Assembly: GCA_028278065.1 (NCBI GenBank)
Contig: JANQFA010000038.1
Coordinates: 66,497 to 106,776, forward strand
DNA from: Myxococcota bacterium
GTDB lineage: Bacteria > Myxococcota_A > UBA9160 > JAFDET01
Length of the DNA stretch: 40,280 nucleotides
Direction of reading: 5' to 3'
This document shows positions 1 through 7,672 of this stretch, piece by piece. The notes under the pieces were generated by a model, which had not been told where the DNA came from, ran no database searches, and saw nothing but the letters and a program-made list of their open reading frames with translations. Position numbers and translations under genes: made by a program. Numbering within the stretch: the first letter of the stretch is position 1; every line of letters begins with the position of its first letter.

Positions 1-645
1 GTCGACCAGGGCGCGCAGCTCGCCGCCCTCGTGCAGGTAGTTCCCCGGGCCCGGGTCGCCGTGGACGAGACACGGCCGCGGCGTCTCCGGTGCGTTGTTG
101 CGCAGCCACTGGGCGGCCTCTTCGACCAGAGGTGAGGGCTCCCCTGCCAGCGAGCGGCGGTAGACCTCGTACCAGCGCTCCACCTGGAGGAGAGCCGAGT
201 CCCGGGGCGCACGGGGGACTTCGAAGAAGTCGATGCCCACGCTGGCCGGATCGAGGCGGTGGAGACCCGCGAGGGTCTGCACGTAGGGATCGAGGCTCTC
301 GCGGGTGAAGACGCTCGTTCCCTCGACGAACTCCATCACGAAGAAGGGCTGGCCCAGGACCGCCCCTGTGGGTTCGTACGAGAGCACCTCGGCGACCGGG
401 AAGCCTGCGGCACGGAGGGCGCGCATCACGCGGACCTCGTCGCGACTGTCGCTTCCCAGCAGCCCCCACTGCTCGACTCGGATCACGACCTTGCGCACGC
501 CCGCGCGTTCGCACTCGAGCTGGCCGATGTACATCGCACGGGACTGCCCCATCGACATGCGTTCGGCCTTCACGAGCCTGCAGCGCTCACCCAGGACCTC
601 GCCCAGATGGGCTTCGAGCGCGCTCGTCTGCTCGCTCGAGATCAC
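1..645 (-). CDS. APH-fold kinase (LvaA-like phosphotransferase), 3' end cut by window
   Basis: Phosphotransferase of the aminoglycoside/choline kinase fold. The 215 residues present start at a GTG at 645 and stay open to the window edge, so the C-terminal third (about 100 residues compared with the complete paralogue at 9833) is missing. The catalytic-loop motif HGDPGPGN is at residues 195-202 and an N-lobe strand containing VVIRVEQWG is near residue 53. The GTG overlaps the stop of the preceding small gene by 4 bp, the same junction as in the second copy at 9833. In the levulinate pathway an enzyme of this family (LvaA) phosphorylates 4-hydroxyacyl-CoA. The acyl-CoA dehydrogenases in this operon make that kind of substrate more likely than an antibiotic. 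Family assignment is firm; the substrate is inferred. Confidence 0.85.
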   Translation of the reverse strand, partial: MISSEQTSALEAHLGEVLGERCRLVKAERMSMGQSRAMYIGQLECERAGVRKVVIRVEQWGLLGSDSRDEVRVMRALRAAGFPVAEVLSYEPTGAVLGQPFFVMEFVEGTSVFTRESLDPYVQTLAGLHRLDPASVGIDFFEVPRAPRDSALLQVERWYEVYRRSLAGEPSPLVEEAAQWLRNNAPETPRPCLVHGDPGPGNYLHEGGELRALVD

Positions 646-1085
646 TTCGCCCCCACCATGTTGCGCGCGAAGGCGGAGAAGAGACCGATCGTGCGAGCCA
701 TCTCCGCGTCGAGCTGCTGGCGCAGGACCGGGTGCAGAATGGCCCGCACCCGCTCGGACAGCTCGCTCCCGTCGTTCTGGCACGCGACCAGGAGCCGGCT
801 GGCCGCCTGGAAGGGCGACTCCTCCGCGAGCGCCTCGGACCACGCGGGCGCGGGATCGACGGCCACGATTCCACGCACCTCCTCCACCGCGCGTGCCATT
901 TCCTCGCGCCGGGCGGCGTTCGGATGCCCGCGCAGGAGTTCTTTGGCGTACTCGAGCGATCCGACCATCAGCTCCGCGCTGTAGCGCGGCCACTCCCCTT
1001 CGACGCTCGGCACCACGACGTCCCGGAGCGTCTCGATGCACGAGTCGAGGATCGTCTCCACGTCCGGGCTCACGGGCAGGGTCAT
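642..1085 (-). CDS. DUF6285-like small protein (LvaB-like kinase partner)
   Basis: A 147-residue protein starting MTLPVSPDVETIL, mostly helical, with no catalytic motif that I recognise. I take it for the DUF6285 type, a family usually encoded next to an APH-fold kinase; that name is from memory and should be confirmed. The ATG at 1085 is preferred over a longer upstream reading because the paralogue at 9390 begins with the same PV(S/T)PDVETIL sequence. Shared blocks include YQAAS or FQAAS followed by a run ending in QNDxS, and LHPxLxQQL. It overlaps the kinase gene by 4 bp and follows the acyl-CoA dehydrogenase by 59 bp. In Pseudomonas the small protein LvaB is needed for full LvaA kinase activity, and the same role is inferred here. 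Confidence 0.8.
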   Translation of the reverse strand: MTLPVSPDVETILDSCIETLRDVVVPSVEGEWPRYSAELMVGSLEYAKELLRGHPNAARREEMARAVEEVRGIVAVDPAPAWSEALAEESPFQAASRLLVACQNDGSELSERVRAILHPVLRQQLDAEMARTIGLFSAFARNMVGAK

Positions 1086-1144
1086 CGCTTCTCTCCCATG
1101 CAGGCTCGGCGAGCCGTCCCGCCTCTCCGAGACGCCGCCGCCGT

Positions 1145-2305
1145 CTAGTCGTGGGGCAGGCCCAGGATCCGTTCGGCGATGATGTTCTTCTGGATGTTCG
1201 GCGTCCCGCCGCCGATCACCGCCGTGCACCAGCCGAGCGCCTCCTTCTGCCAGCGCCCTCGCTCGATGGCGTAGGGGGTGCCCGGAGCCAGGCAGCCGTA
1301 GCTCCCCTCCAGCTCGATCGCGAACTCCGCCATGTACTTCTCGAGGTGGGCCGTGTGGAGCTTGTTGACCGACGTCTCGCTGCCGAGGGGCTCTCCCCGG
1401 ATCTGCTTCGTGAGATAGCGCAGGCCATTGAAGCGCATGGCCGCAATCCGCGTCTCGAACTCGGCGACGCGCCGCCGCACGCGGGAGTCCTCGACGGCCG
1501 GCCGTCCGGCCACGGTCGCCTGCCGGACGAGCTTCTTCAGCAGGTCGAGCTCCCAGAGGAGACCCGAGATCTCGGAGATACCGGAGCGCTCGTTGGCGAG
1601 CGCCCCGATCGTGATCTGCCAGCCCTGCCCTTCCTCACCCAGGCGATTCTCCGCCGGGACCCTCACGCCGTCGAAGAAGACCTCGGCGAAGAAGGGCTGG
1701 CGCGCCATGTTCGCGATGGGAGCGACCTTGATGCCGGGCGAGTCCATCTCGACGAGCAGGCAGGTGATGCCATCGTGCTTCCTGTCGCCGCCCTCGCCGG
1801 TGCGCACGAGCAGGATCATCCACTTGGCCCACTGGGCCAGCGAGGTCCAGATCTTCTGGCCCGTGACCACATAGTGATCGCCCTCCCGCACGGCCTTGCA
1901 CTGGAGCGCGGCGAGGTCGCTCCCGATGTCCGGCTCGGAGTAGCCGGTGCACCACTGGTACTTCCCGTCGAGGATGTCGGCGATGAAGCGGTCCTTCTGC
2001 TCCGGGTTGCCGTACTGGATGATCGCGGGCCCCACCCAGGCCAGCCCCATGATGCAGGTACCGAGCGGCGGCGCCCGGCGATTCGCCATCTCCTCCTTGA
2101 GGATCGCCTGCTCCATCAGCGTGGCGCCGCCGCCGCCCACTTCCTTCGGCCAGCTGAAGCCGACCCAACGCTTCTCCCGCACCAGCTTGCTCCAGCGCAG
2201 CGGGAACATCGCATCGCGCTCGGATTCGGGCGGCAGGTTCTCGTCGAGGAAGGCGCGCACCTCGTCGCGGAACGCCTCCTCCTCTTCGGTGAGATTGAAG
2301 TCCAT
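1145..2305 (-). CDS. Acyl-CoA dehydrogenase, subunit A of a likely heteromer
   Basis: A 386-residue FAD-dependent acyl-CoA dehydrogenase beginning MDFNLTEEEEAFRDEVRAF, with the family's N-terminal helices. It has the substrate/FAD stretch QWCTGYSEPDIGSDLA (around residue 130), the beta-domain motif VTGQKIWTS and the C-terminal block GGTPNIQKNIIAERILGLP. It would form an alpha,beta-double bond in an acyl-CoA and pass electrons to ETF. The ATG is chosen because it overlaps the upstream dehydrogenase stop by one base (TGATG), a translational-coupling arrangement. Two adjacent, dissimilar acyl-CoA dehydrogenases are typical of the heterotetrameric enzymes of steroid side-chain degradation and of other bulky-substrate pathways. 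Heteromer formation is inferred from that arrangement. Confidence 0.93.
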   Translation of the reverse strand: MDFNLTEEEEAFRDEVRAFLDENLPPESERDAMFPLRWSKLVREKRWVGFSWPKEVGGGGATLMEQAILKEEMANRRAPPLGTCIMGLAWVGPAIIQYGNPEQKDRFIADILDGKYQWCTGYSEPDIGSDLAALQCKAVREGDHYVVTGQKIWTSLAQWAKWMILLVRTGEGGDRKHDGITCLLVEMDSPGIKVAPIANMARQPFFAEVFFDGVRVPAENRLGEEGQGWQITIGALANERSGISEISGLLWELDLLKKLVRQATVAGRPAVEDSRVRRRVAEFETRIAAMRFNGLRYLTKQIRGEPLGSETSVNKLHTAHLEKYMAEFAIELEGSYGCLAPGTPYAIERGRWQKEALGWCTAVIGGGTPNIQKNIIAERILGLPHD

Positions 2306-3435
2306 CAGAGTCCCCCCAGGCTCGCGACCCGCTCGTAGTGATGGTCCGACCCGCCGTAGACCGACTTGACCCACTTGGAGCGCTTCAGGAAGAGCTGAGC
2401 GTCGTACTCCCAGGTGTATCCGAGCGCGCCGTGGAGCTCGATCCCGTCGATCCCGATCCGCGTGAAGGCGTCGCTCGCGTAGGCCTTGGCCATCGAGACG
2501 TACAGCGGCGCTTCTTCGGGGCTCTCGTCGAGGCACCAGGCCGCGTAGTAGAGCAACGATTTGAACGACTCGATGTCCACGTACATCTCGGCCAACGGGT
2601 GCTTCACGCCCTGGAAGCGCCCGATCAGCGAGCCGAACTGGGTGCGCTGATTCGCATACTGGACGATGAGGGCGTGTCCCCCTTCCGCCGCGCCGATCGC
2701 CTCCGCCGTCACGGCGGCGGCCGCGTGGTCCAGCAGTCGCTCGACGGCGGACCAGCCGGGCCGGGCCGTGTCCGCGAGCACCCGATCGGGCGAGATGCGG
2801 ACGCCGTCGAGCTCCAGTCGACCCATCCGCTTGGTGGCATCGATGCCGGGCGTGTCCTCGACCTGCAGCCCCTCGACCTCCCGGTCGACGACCGCCAGCG
2901 AGACGTCCTCCGGGCGCTCTCCGCTGCGGTACGCGACCACGAAGCAGTTCGCCGCGCAGGCGTCCGGCACGAAGAGCTTCTCGCCCCGAAGGACGATCCC
3001 ATCGGCGCTCTCGGCGCCTGCGAGTCGGATGCCATCGGGCCCGAGGACGTCGTTCGCCTCCAGGACCGCGAGCGAGAAGACCGAGCTTCCGTCGGCGATG
3101 CCGGGAAGCCAGCGTGCCCGCTGCTCCTCGCTCCCGTTCTCCTGGATCGCCAGCGCCGCCAGCGTCGAGGCGATCAGCGGTGAGGGAAAGAGCGACCGTC
3201 CGCACTCCCCGAGCAGTACGGTCAGATCGACCCATCCCAGACCCGCCCCGCCCATCTCCTCGGGAACCAGGAGCCCCAGCCAGCCCATGCTCGCCATCTC
3301 CTTCCAGAGCTCGGGCGAGTAGCCCTCCGGGGTCTCCATGATACGCCGGACCTCTTCCAACGGGGCGTTCGCATCGAGGAACTTGCGGACCTCGGCGCGG
3401 AAGATCTCCTGCTCCTCCGTGAATCCGAAGTTCAT
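2305..3435 (-). CDS. Acyl-CoA dehydrogenase, subunit B of a likely heteromer
   Basis: A 376-residue acyl-CoA dehydrogenase starting MNFGFTEEQEIFRAEVRKFL. Features: MGWLGLLVPEEMGGAGLGW in the N-terminal helical domain, QRTQFGSLIGRFQGVKHPLA (the FAD-contacting RxxFG segment), and the C-terminal HGALGYTWEYDAQLFLKR block characteristic of the FadE-type partner subunits. It is shorter and more divergent in the central beta-domain than its neighbour at 1145, as expected for the second chain of an alpha2beta2 enzyme. Its ATG overlaps the upstream gene's stop by 4 bp (ATGA) and its own stop overlaps the next start by one base, so the pair should be made in a fixed ratio. Confidence 0.92.
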   Translation of the reverse strand: MNFGFTEEQEIFRAEVRKFLDANAPLEEVRRIMETPEGYSPELWKEMASMGWLGLLVPEEMGGAGLGWVDLTVLLGECGRSLFPSPLIASTLAALAIQENGSEEQRARWLPGIADGSSVFSLAVLEANDVLGPDGIRLAGAESADGIVLRGEKLFVPDACAANCFVVAYRSGERPEDVSLAVVDREVEGLQVEDTPGIDATKRMGRLELDGVRISPDRVLADTARPGWSAVERLLDHAAAAVTAEAIGAAEGGHALIVQYANQRTQFGSLIGRFQGVKHPLAEMYVDIESFKSLLYYAAWCLDESPEEAPLYVSMAKAYASDAFTRIGIDGIELHGALGYTWEYDAQLFLKRSKWVKSVYGGSDHHYERVASLGGL

Positions 3436-3875
3436 GAGCGGCCGGTCTCCCCGGTCCCGGAGACCTGGCGGACGAGCATCGTGCAGCGACTCGCGCCTTC
3501 GGGAATGGTCCCGGTGATCGTCAGCTCGGCCCCGCAGCGCCGCAGCATGATCCGGTCCATGTCCATCGCGGTGTCGCAGGCCCGGCGATGCTCGGAGCTC
3601 GTGAATCCATAGGGGCAGTAGGGGAGCTCGAGGACGAACTGATCGCCCTCGATCTCGGAGAACTGGAAGGGAAAGCCCATCTGCTCGCCGGAGTCGACCA
3701 GATGCTGCTTCGTCTCGGCGATCGACGCGGTCCTCCGCACGCCTCCCAGCCAGGGGAAGATCGCCATGTACCAGCTCAGCCCCCTCGCGAGGGGCTCGCC
3801 GATCCCGGGGATGCGGCAGAGCAGGAGGTGCAGGCGTCCCATCATCCGCATCGTCGCGTCGATCATCTTCTGCAT
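3432..3875 (-). CDS. Small Cys-containing protein, possibly thiazoline-carboxylate-hydrolase-like
   Basis: A 147-residue protein of unknown function. The ATG at 3875 (MQKMIDATMRMMGRLH) is preferred; a TTG at 3920 would extend it into the upstream gene. The C-terminal half carries YCPYGFTS, then RRACD, MDMD and a final EGASRCTMLV. This spacing of Cys, Asp and Gly-Cys resembles the L-2-amino-thiazoline-4-carboxylate hydrolase-like (ATC hydrolase) family and other small-ligand sensor folds, but the match is by eye only. The gene sits between an NmrA-like dehydrogenase and the acyl-CoA dehydrogenase pair and overlaps the latter by 4 bp, so it is probably part of the same pathway. Function unassigned. 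Confidence 0.65.
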   Translation of the reverse strand: MQKMIDATMRMMGRLHLLLCRIPGIGEPLARGLSWYMAIFPWLGGVRRTASIAETKQHLVDSGEQMGFPFQFSEIEGDQFVLELPYCPYGFTSSEHRRACDTAMDMDRIMLRRCGAELTITGTIPEGASRCTMLVRQVSGTGETGRS

Positions 3876-3903
3876 CGTCCGGAGCTCCCGACGCCGTGCC
3901 CGA

Positions 3904-4803
3904 TCAGGCCAGGCTCTCAAAGTAGCTTCGCAGGGTGGTCTCGCCGCGCGCCGGCCCCACGCCGTCCACCTCCCCTGCCGTCACGATGAACTCGGCCAGG
4001 TCGCCGAACTGACGGCTCAGCAGGCCGATTCCACGCGCGAGTCCATGCGCGAGCCAGAGCGGAATGACCGTCACCTTGACCGGCTTGCCGACCACGTCGA
4101 AGGCCAGCTCGGCGACCTCTCGCTGGGTCAGCACGTCCGGCCCGCCGGCTTCGACGACCCGCTCGGTCCCTTCGGCGGCGTCCACGCAGACGGCAGCGAG
4201 GTCCGCGCCGTGGATCGGGTTGAAGCGGTTGGTCCCGTCTCCCACGAGCAGGACCCGCCCGCGCCGCGCCATGTCCAGCACCGCACCCATGTCGGAGAAG
4301 TAGCCGGACGGGCGCACGATGGCGTACTCGAGCCCCGATGCCTCCAGGTCCGCAACGACCCGCTCGTGCGCCCGGGTGATCGCGAGGTGGGCGATCTGCT
4401 CGGCGCCGAGCATCGAGACGTACACGAACTTGCGAACGCCCGTCTCCACGCACAGGTCGATGAGGTTCCGGTTGGCCTGGTAGTCCACCTGCTCGAAGGT
4501 GAGGCCGTCGCGCTGCCGCGAGATCCCGACCGAGGAGAACAGGATGTCGACACCGCCCTCGAAGAGCGGCTCCAGGGTCTCGGGCCGAGTCACCTCGGCG
4601 ACGCAGACCTCATCCACGTCGCCGCGCGAAATGGCCGGAGCCGTGAAGGGACCCGGCTGCTCGAGACGCTCCACGCTTCGGGTGAGAGCGCGGACCCGGT
4701 AGCCGCGCCTCTTGAACTCGCGCGTCGCGTACTTGCCCAGGTATCCGGTCGCCCCGGCGACGACCACCCGCCTGGCGACGCCCGCTGCGGCCTCCGGCGA
4801 CAT
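3904..4803 (-). CDS. NAD(P)-binding NmrA/epimerase-like SDR
   Basis: A 299-residue atypical short-chain dehydrogenase. After a short leader the Rossmann motif VVVAGATGYLGKYATRE appears at about residues 12-28, followed by RALTRS (NADP-type arginine after beta-2). RPSGYFSDMG lies in the substrate half, and the classical YxxxK pair is not evident. This is the NmrA / complex-I 39-kDa / isoflavone-reductase-like group, which includes both reductases and pure NADP sensors. The start ATG is 11 bp downstream of the preceding SDR stop. Its catalytic role in the operon is unknown; the family call is secure. Confidence 0.88.
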   Translation of the reverse strand: MSPEAAAGVARRVVVAGATGYLGKYATREFKRRGYRVRALTRSVERLEQPGPFTAPAISRGDVDEVCVAEVTRPETLEPLFEGGVDILFSSVGISRQRDGLTFEQVDYQANRNLIDLCVETGVRKFVYVSMLGAEQIAHLAITRAHERVVADLEASGLEYAIVRPSGYFSDMGAVLDMARRGRVLLVGDGTNRFNPIHGADLAAVCVDAAEGTERVVEAGGPDVLTQREVAELAFDVVGKPVKVTVIPLWLAHGLARGIGLLSRQFGDLAEFIVTAGEVDGVGPARGETTLRSYFESLA

Positions 4804-4814
4804 GCCCGTCCCGC

Positions 4815-5618
4815 TCAGTCGAGGTCGAAGGCGGCCAGGATCTCGTTCGCCCTCACCTCGAACCCGGCCTTGAAGTCCGGATGCGGCAGAATGTAGAAGT
4901 CCCCGCGCCGGATGCCGCGTACCACCCGCTCGGCGATCACCTCCGGCTCCGTGGCCACCGCCAGCATCTGGGTCATGAACGCGTCGGGCTCCTCCGGGCC
5001 GGGCCCCAGCTCCTGCGGTCGGTTGCGGTGGCCCTCGTGGAGGCGCGTCTTCACGAAGGACGGACAGACCACCGAGACGCCGATCCCGAGAGGAGCCAGC
5101 TCCCCCCGCAGCGTCTCGGAGATTCCGACCACCGCGTACTTCGTCGCCGTGTAGGCACCCAGGGTCGGGAGGGCCACGAGCCCCGCGACCGAGGCCGTGT
5201 TCACCACGTGCCCGCCCTCGCCCTGCTCCTTGATCCGGGGAACGAGGACCCGGATGCCGTGTACGACGCCCATCAGGTTGACGCCGAGACACCACTTCCA
5301 GTCGTTGGGCGCCATCTCGTCCATGGCGCCGGACGGGGCCACGCCCGCGTTGTTGCACAGGATGTGGACCTTGCCGAAGGCCTCGATGGCGCGGTCGGCA
5401 GCCGCCTCGACGGAGCCGTAGTCCGACACGTCGCACTGGACACCGACCACCTCGGCGCCGGCTGCGAGGAGATCCCCCTCCGCCTTCTTGAGGGCCTCGA
5501 TCTCGATGTCGGCGAGGGCGACCCGGGCGCCCTGCTCGGCGAACGCCCGGGCGAGGGCCAGGCCGATGCCCGATGCCCCGCCCGTCACGAACGCGACCTT
5601 TCCGTTCAGATCATCCAT
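4815..5618 (-). CDS. Classical short-chain dehydrogenase/reductase
   Basis: A 267-residue classical SDR: cofactor motif TGGASGIG near residue 13, NNAG near residue 90, catalytic Ser in NTASVAG and the Tyr/Lys pair in YTATK. An acidic residue after beta-2 (ALADIE) suggests NAD preference. The substrate is probably a secondary alcohol or ketone, possibly a 3-hydroxyacyl-CoA given the acyl-CoA dehydrogenases downstream. LvaD of the levulinate cluster is also an SDR, so an equivalent role is possible. The ATG at 5618 removes an Arg-rich N-terminal extension that would otherwise precede the Rossmann fold. It is 46 bp from the upstream SDR. Confidence 0.92.
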   Translation of the reverse strand: MDDLNGKVAFVTGGASGIGLALARAFAEQGARVALADIEIEALKKAEGDLLAAGAEVVGVQCDVSDYGSVEAAADRAIEAFGKVHILCNNAGVAPSGAMDEMAPNDWKWCLGVNLMGVVHGIRVLVPRIKEQGEGGHVVNTASVAGLVALPTLGAYTATKYAVVGISETLRGELAPLGIGVSVVCPSFVKTRLHEGHRNRPQELGPGPEEPDAFMTQMLAVATEPEVIAERVVRGIRRGDFYILPHPDFKAGFEVRANEILAAFDLD

Positions 5619-5664
5619 TCCGTTGCTCCTGATGTCCCCTTGTTCCCGGGCGCGCCGCCTCGAC

Positions 5665-6639
5665 TCATCCGGCGCCCGTGATGTCGGGCCTGGGGTAGAC
5701 CATGATCCTCTTGATGGCGTGGGACCAGCGCTCCGGCATGAGCCACAGCGCATAGAAGAGTGTCTTCGCCAGCCGTCCGCTCAGGTATCGCGCCTTCGGC
5801 CGCTTCGCCGCCAGGGCGTGATGGATGTCCTCGACCGCGCACCTCGGATCCTGTGCGATGCGAGTGAGGCCCGCGGACTGCTGCTCCACGTACCTCTCGA
5901 GCCACTCCCGGGTCCACACCTTCTTCCATTCTCCATCGGGGTCGAGTCGCTCCATCGCTTCCCACGTGTCGCGCATCGAGCCCCAGAAGCGGTGCACGAG
6001 GGGCGTCTTCAGGGTCGAGGGATTGATGACCGACACACCCACGTTCCAGAAGGAGAGCTCGGCCCGAAGCGCATCGGCGTAGCCTTCGGCGGCGAACTTC
6101 GAGGCATCGTAGGGCGCGTTGCCCGGAAGGCTGACGATGCCGTCCACGCTGGTCACCACCACGATCCTCCCGCGAGCCGCCCTCAGCTGGGGGATCAGCA
6201 TCTGGGTGAGGTTGATGATGGCGAAGAGGTTCACCTCCATCATGCGCCGGTAGTTGTCCAGGGGCTGGAACTCGATGAACCCGGGCTGGGCGATTCCCGC
6301 GTTGTGCACGAGCCCGGAGAGACGGCCTGCGCAGGCCTGCTCCACTTGGTCGCAGGCCTTCCTCAGGGCGGCATCGTCCGTGATGTCCAGGCGGGGTGCC
6401 AGCCTGGCGCCGGCCGCGAGTGCCGCACGCGCACCCTCCTCGGTGAAGACGAACGCGACGACGCAGGCACCCGCCTCGACCAGCCTCTCGACCACGCCGG
6501 CGCCGATTCCGGAGTCGCAGCCCGTGACCACGTACCAGCGATCACGGATGTCGAGCAGCGCCCTCCGCCGCAGGCGCTGCCATGCCAGCCATGCCACCCA
6601 CGCGACCAGCAGGCCGACCGCGAGCTGCATCACCGACAT
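5665..6639 (-). CDS. Membrane-anchored SDR resembling retinol/17-beta-hydroxysteroid dehydrogenases
   Basis: A 324-residue SDR with an N-terminal hydrophobic segment (about residues 3-21) followed by QRLRRR, which looks like a single signal anchor with the catalytic domain in the cytoplasm. The cofactor motif is TGCDSGIG, close to the TGCDSGFG that marks the animal retinol dehydrogenase / HSD17B6 / BDH1 group (SDR9C). The catalytic residues are in VTSVDG and YDASKF, and NPSTLKTPL follows the active site. A lipid-soluble alcohol such as a retinoid, steroid or other isoprenoid is therefore a sensible substrate class; this is inference. The gene is 20 bp from the upstream SDR and in the same operon. 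Confidence 0.88.
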   Translation of the reverse strand: MSVMQLAVGLLVAWVAWLAWQRLRRRALLDIRDRWYVVTGCDSGIGAGVVERLVEAGACVVAFVFTEEGARAALAAGARLAPRLDITDDAALRKACDQVEQACAGRLSGLVHNAGIAQPGFIEFQPLDNYRRMMEVNLFAIINLTQMLIPQLRAARGRIVVVTSVDGIVSLPGNAPYDASKFAAEGYADALRAELSFWNVGVSVINPSTLKTPLVHRFWGSMRDTWEAMERLDPDGEWKKVWTREWLERYVEQQSAGLTRIAQDPRCAVEDIHHALAAKRPKARYLSGRLAKTLFYALWLMPERWSHAIKRIMVYPRPDITGAG

Positions 6640-6658
6640 CGACGCGCCCTCTCCACCC

Positions 6659-7495
6659 TCAGTCCGTCGCGGGAGGCGCGGCCGCTTCCCTTCGCCGCCG
6701 GGGCGGGCCCCAGCGGGGCAGCCGGAGAAGGTTGTTGCCTCCGTCCACGGGAATCACGTGACCCGTGATCGAAGACGAGAGGTCGCTCGCGAGGAAGAGC
6801 GCCACGTCCGCACACTCGTCCACGGTGGTGATGCGTGCGAGAGGCGTCTCGTCCAGGAATCCCTGGACGATGGGAAGGTCCTCCTCCATCTGCACGTGGG
6901 TCTCATCGGTGGGGGTCATGCCTCCGTAGGCATTCATCGCGGTCGGGACGAAGGACGGGGCCAGCGCGTTGACGCGTACCTGGTCGGGACCGTACTCGAG
7001 CGCCGCCATCTTGCTGGCGAAGTTGACCCCCGCCTTGCAGCCCGAATAGGCGGCGTTGCCTTCGGGGACCATGATCGCGGTGGCGGAGGTGACGTTGATG
7101 AGCGAGCCGCCGCCGGTCTCCGCCATGGCGTTCCCCATGCGCCGCATGAAGTAGTAGAAGCCGAAGAAGAGCACCGCCGCGATCTCCTGCAGGTACTCCG
7201 GCTCGATGTCGCTGATCCGGCCCGGGCCGTTGACTCCGGCCGAGTTGACGGCGACGTCGATGCGTCCCCAGCGCTCGAGGGCCGCGTCCGCCAGGGCCTC
7301 GACCTGGCCGTCGTCGCTGACGTCGCAGCGGACGGCCGCGCCTCCGGTCTTCTCGACGAGCGCCTCCAGCTTGTCCTCGCGGCGCGCCGCCACGATGAGG
7401 TCTGCCCCCTCCTCCGCGAAGCGCTCGGCGATGCGCCAGCCGATGCCGCTCGAAGCGCCGAGGACGACCGCCTTCCTGCCGTCGAGCAGTCCCAT
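6659..7495 (-). CDS. Short-chain dehydrogenase/reductase, first gene of the leftward operon
   Basis: A 278-residue SDR with GASSGIG near residue 13, NSAGV, Ser in NVTSATA, catalytic Tyr and Lys in YSGCK, and the FabG/3-oxoacyl-type ending SSSITGHVIPVDGGN. An Arg/Ala/Pro-rich tail of about 20 residues follows. A strong ribosome binding site (AGGAGGAGG) lies 5 to 8 bp before the ATG at 7495, confirming the start. It is the promoter-proximal gene of a nine-gene leftward run ending at the kinase. VAARRE after beta-2 suggests NADP(H). Substrate unknown. Confidence 0.92.
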   Translation of the reverse strand: MGLLDGRKAVVLGASSGIGWRIAERFAEEGADLIVAARREDKLEALVEKTGGAAVRCDVSDDGQVEALADAALERWGRIDVAVNSAGVNGPGRISDIEPEYLQEIAAVLFFGFYYFMRRMGNAMAETGGGSLINVTSATAIMVPEGNAAYSGCKAGVNFASKMAALEYGPDQVRVNALAPSFVPTAMNAYGGMTPTDETHVQMEEDLPIVQGFLDETPLARITTVDECADVALFLASDLSSSITGHVIPVDGGNNLLRLPRWGPPRRRREAAAPPATD

Positions 7496-7672
7496 GCTCC
7501 CTCCTCCTGACCAGCCCGTTGCCGGGTGGGGCGTCCGGCGCCCGGAAGTGCGAGAACATAGCCGCAGCCCCTGGCTTCGGTAGCCTGCCCGCCCCGCGCG
7601 CGTTGACAACCCCAGGGCCGTGCCTCATGGTCTCCGCGCGTTCCCCGGCGGGGGTCGCGTGGAGAGGATTCC
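7496..7672. promoter_or_regulatory. Divergent control region between the two LvaAB-like operons
   Basis: These 177 bp separate the leftward nine-gene operon from the rightward four-gene operon and must hold both promoters. A rightward TTGACA at 7603-7608 could be a -35 box, but the hexamer 17 bp downstream (CATGGT) is a poor -10. GTTGACAAC here resembles half of the palindrome found at 21150, without the second arm. No long inverted repeat is visible. Confidence 0.4.

Noticed and set aside
1-645. Aminoglycoside resistance gene
   Set aside because: The fold is shared, but operon context with acyl-CoA dehydrogenases and a DUF6285-like partner points to catabolism.
305-2338. Long plus-strand open frame antisense to the kinase, DUF6285-like and dehydrogenase genes
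   Set aside because: Arg/Pro/Ala-rich shadow of real genes on the other strand; no motif, and overlapping genes on the minus strand have clear families.
7601-7610. Another copy of the TetR operator in the 7.5-kb divergent region
   Set aside because: Only one arm (GTTGACA) is present; the sequence after it is CCCC with no matching second arm.
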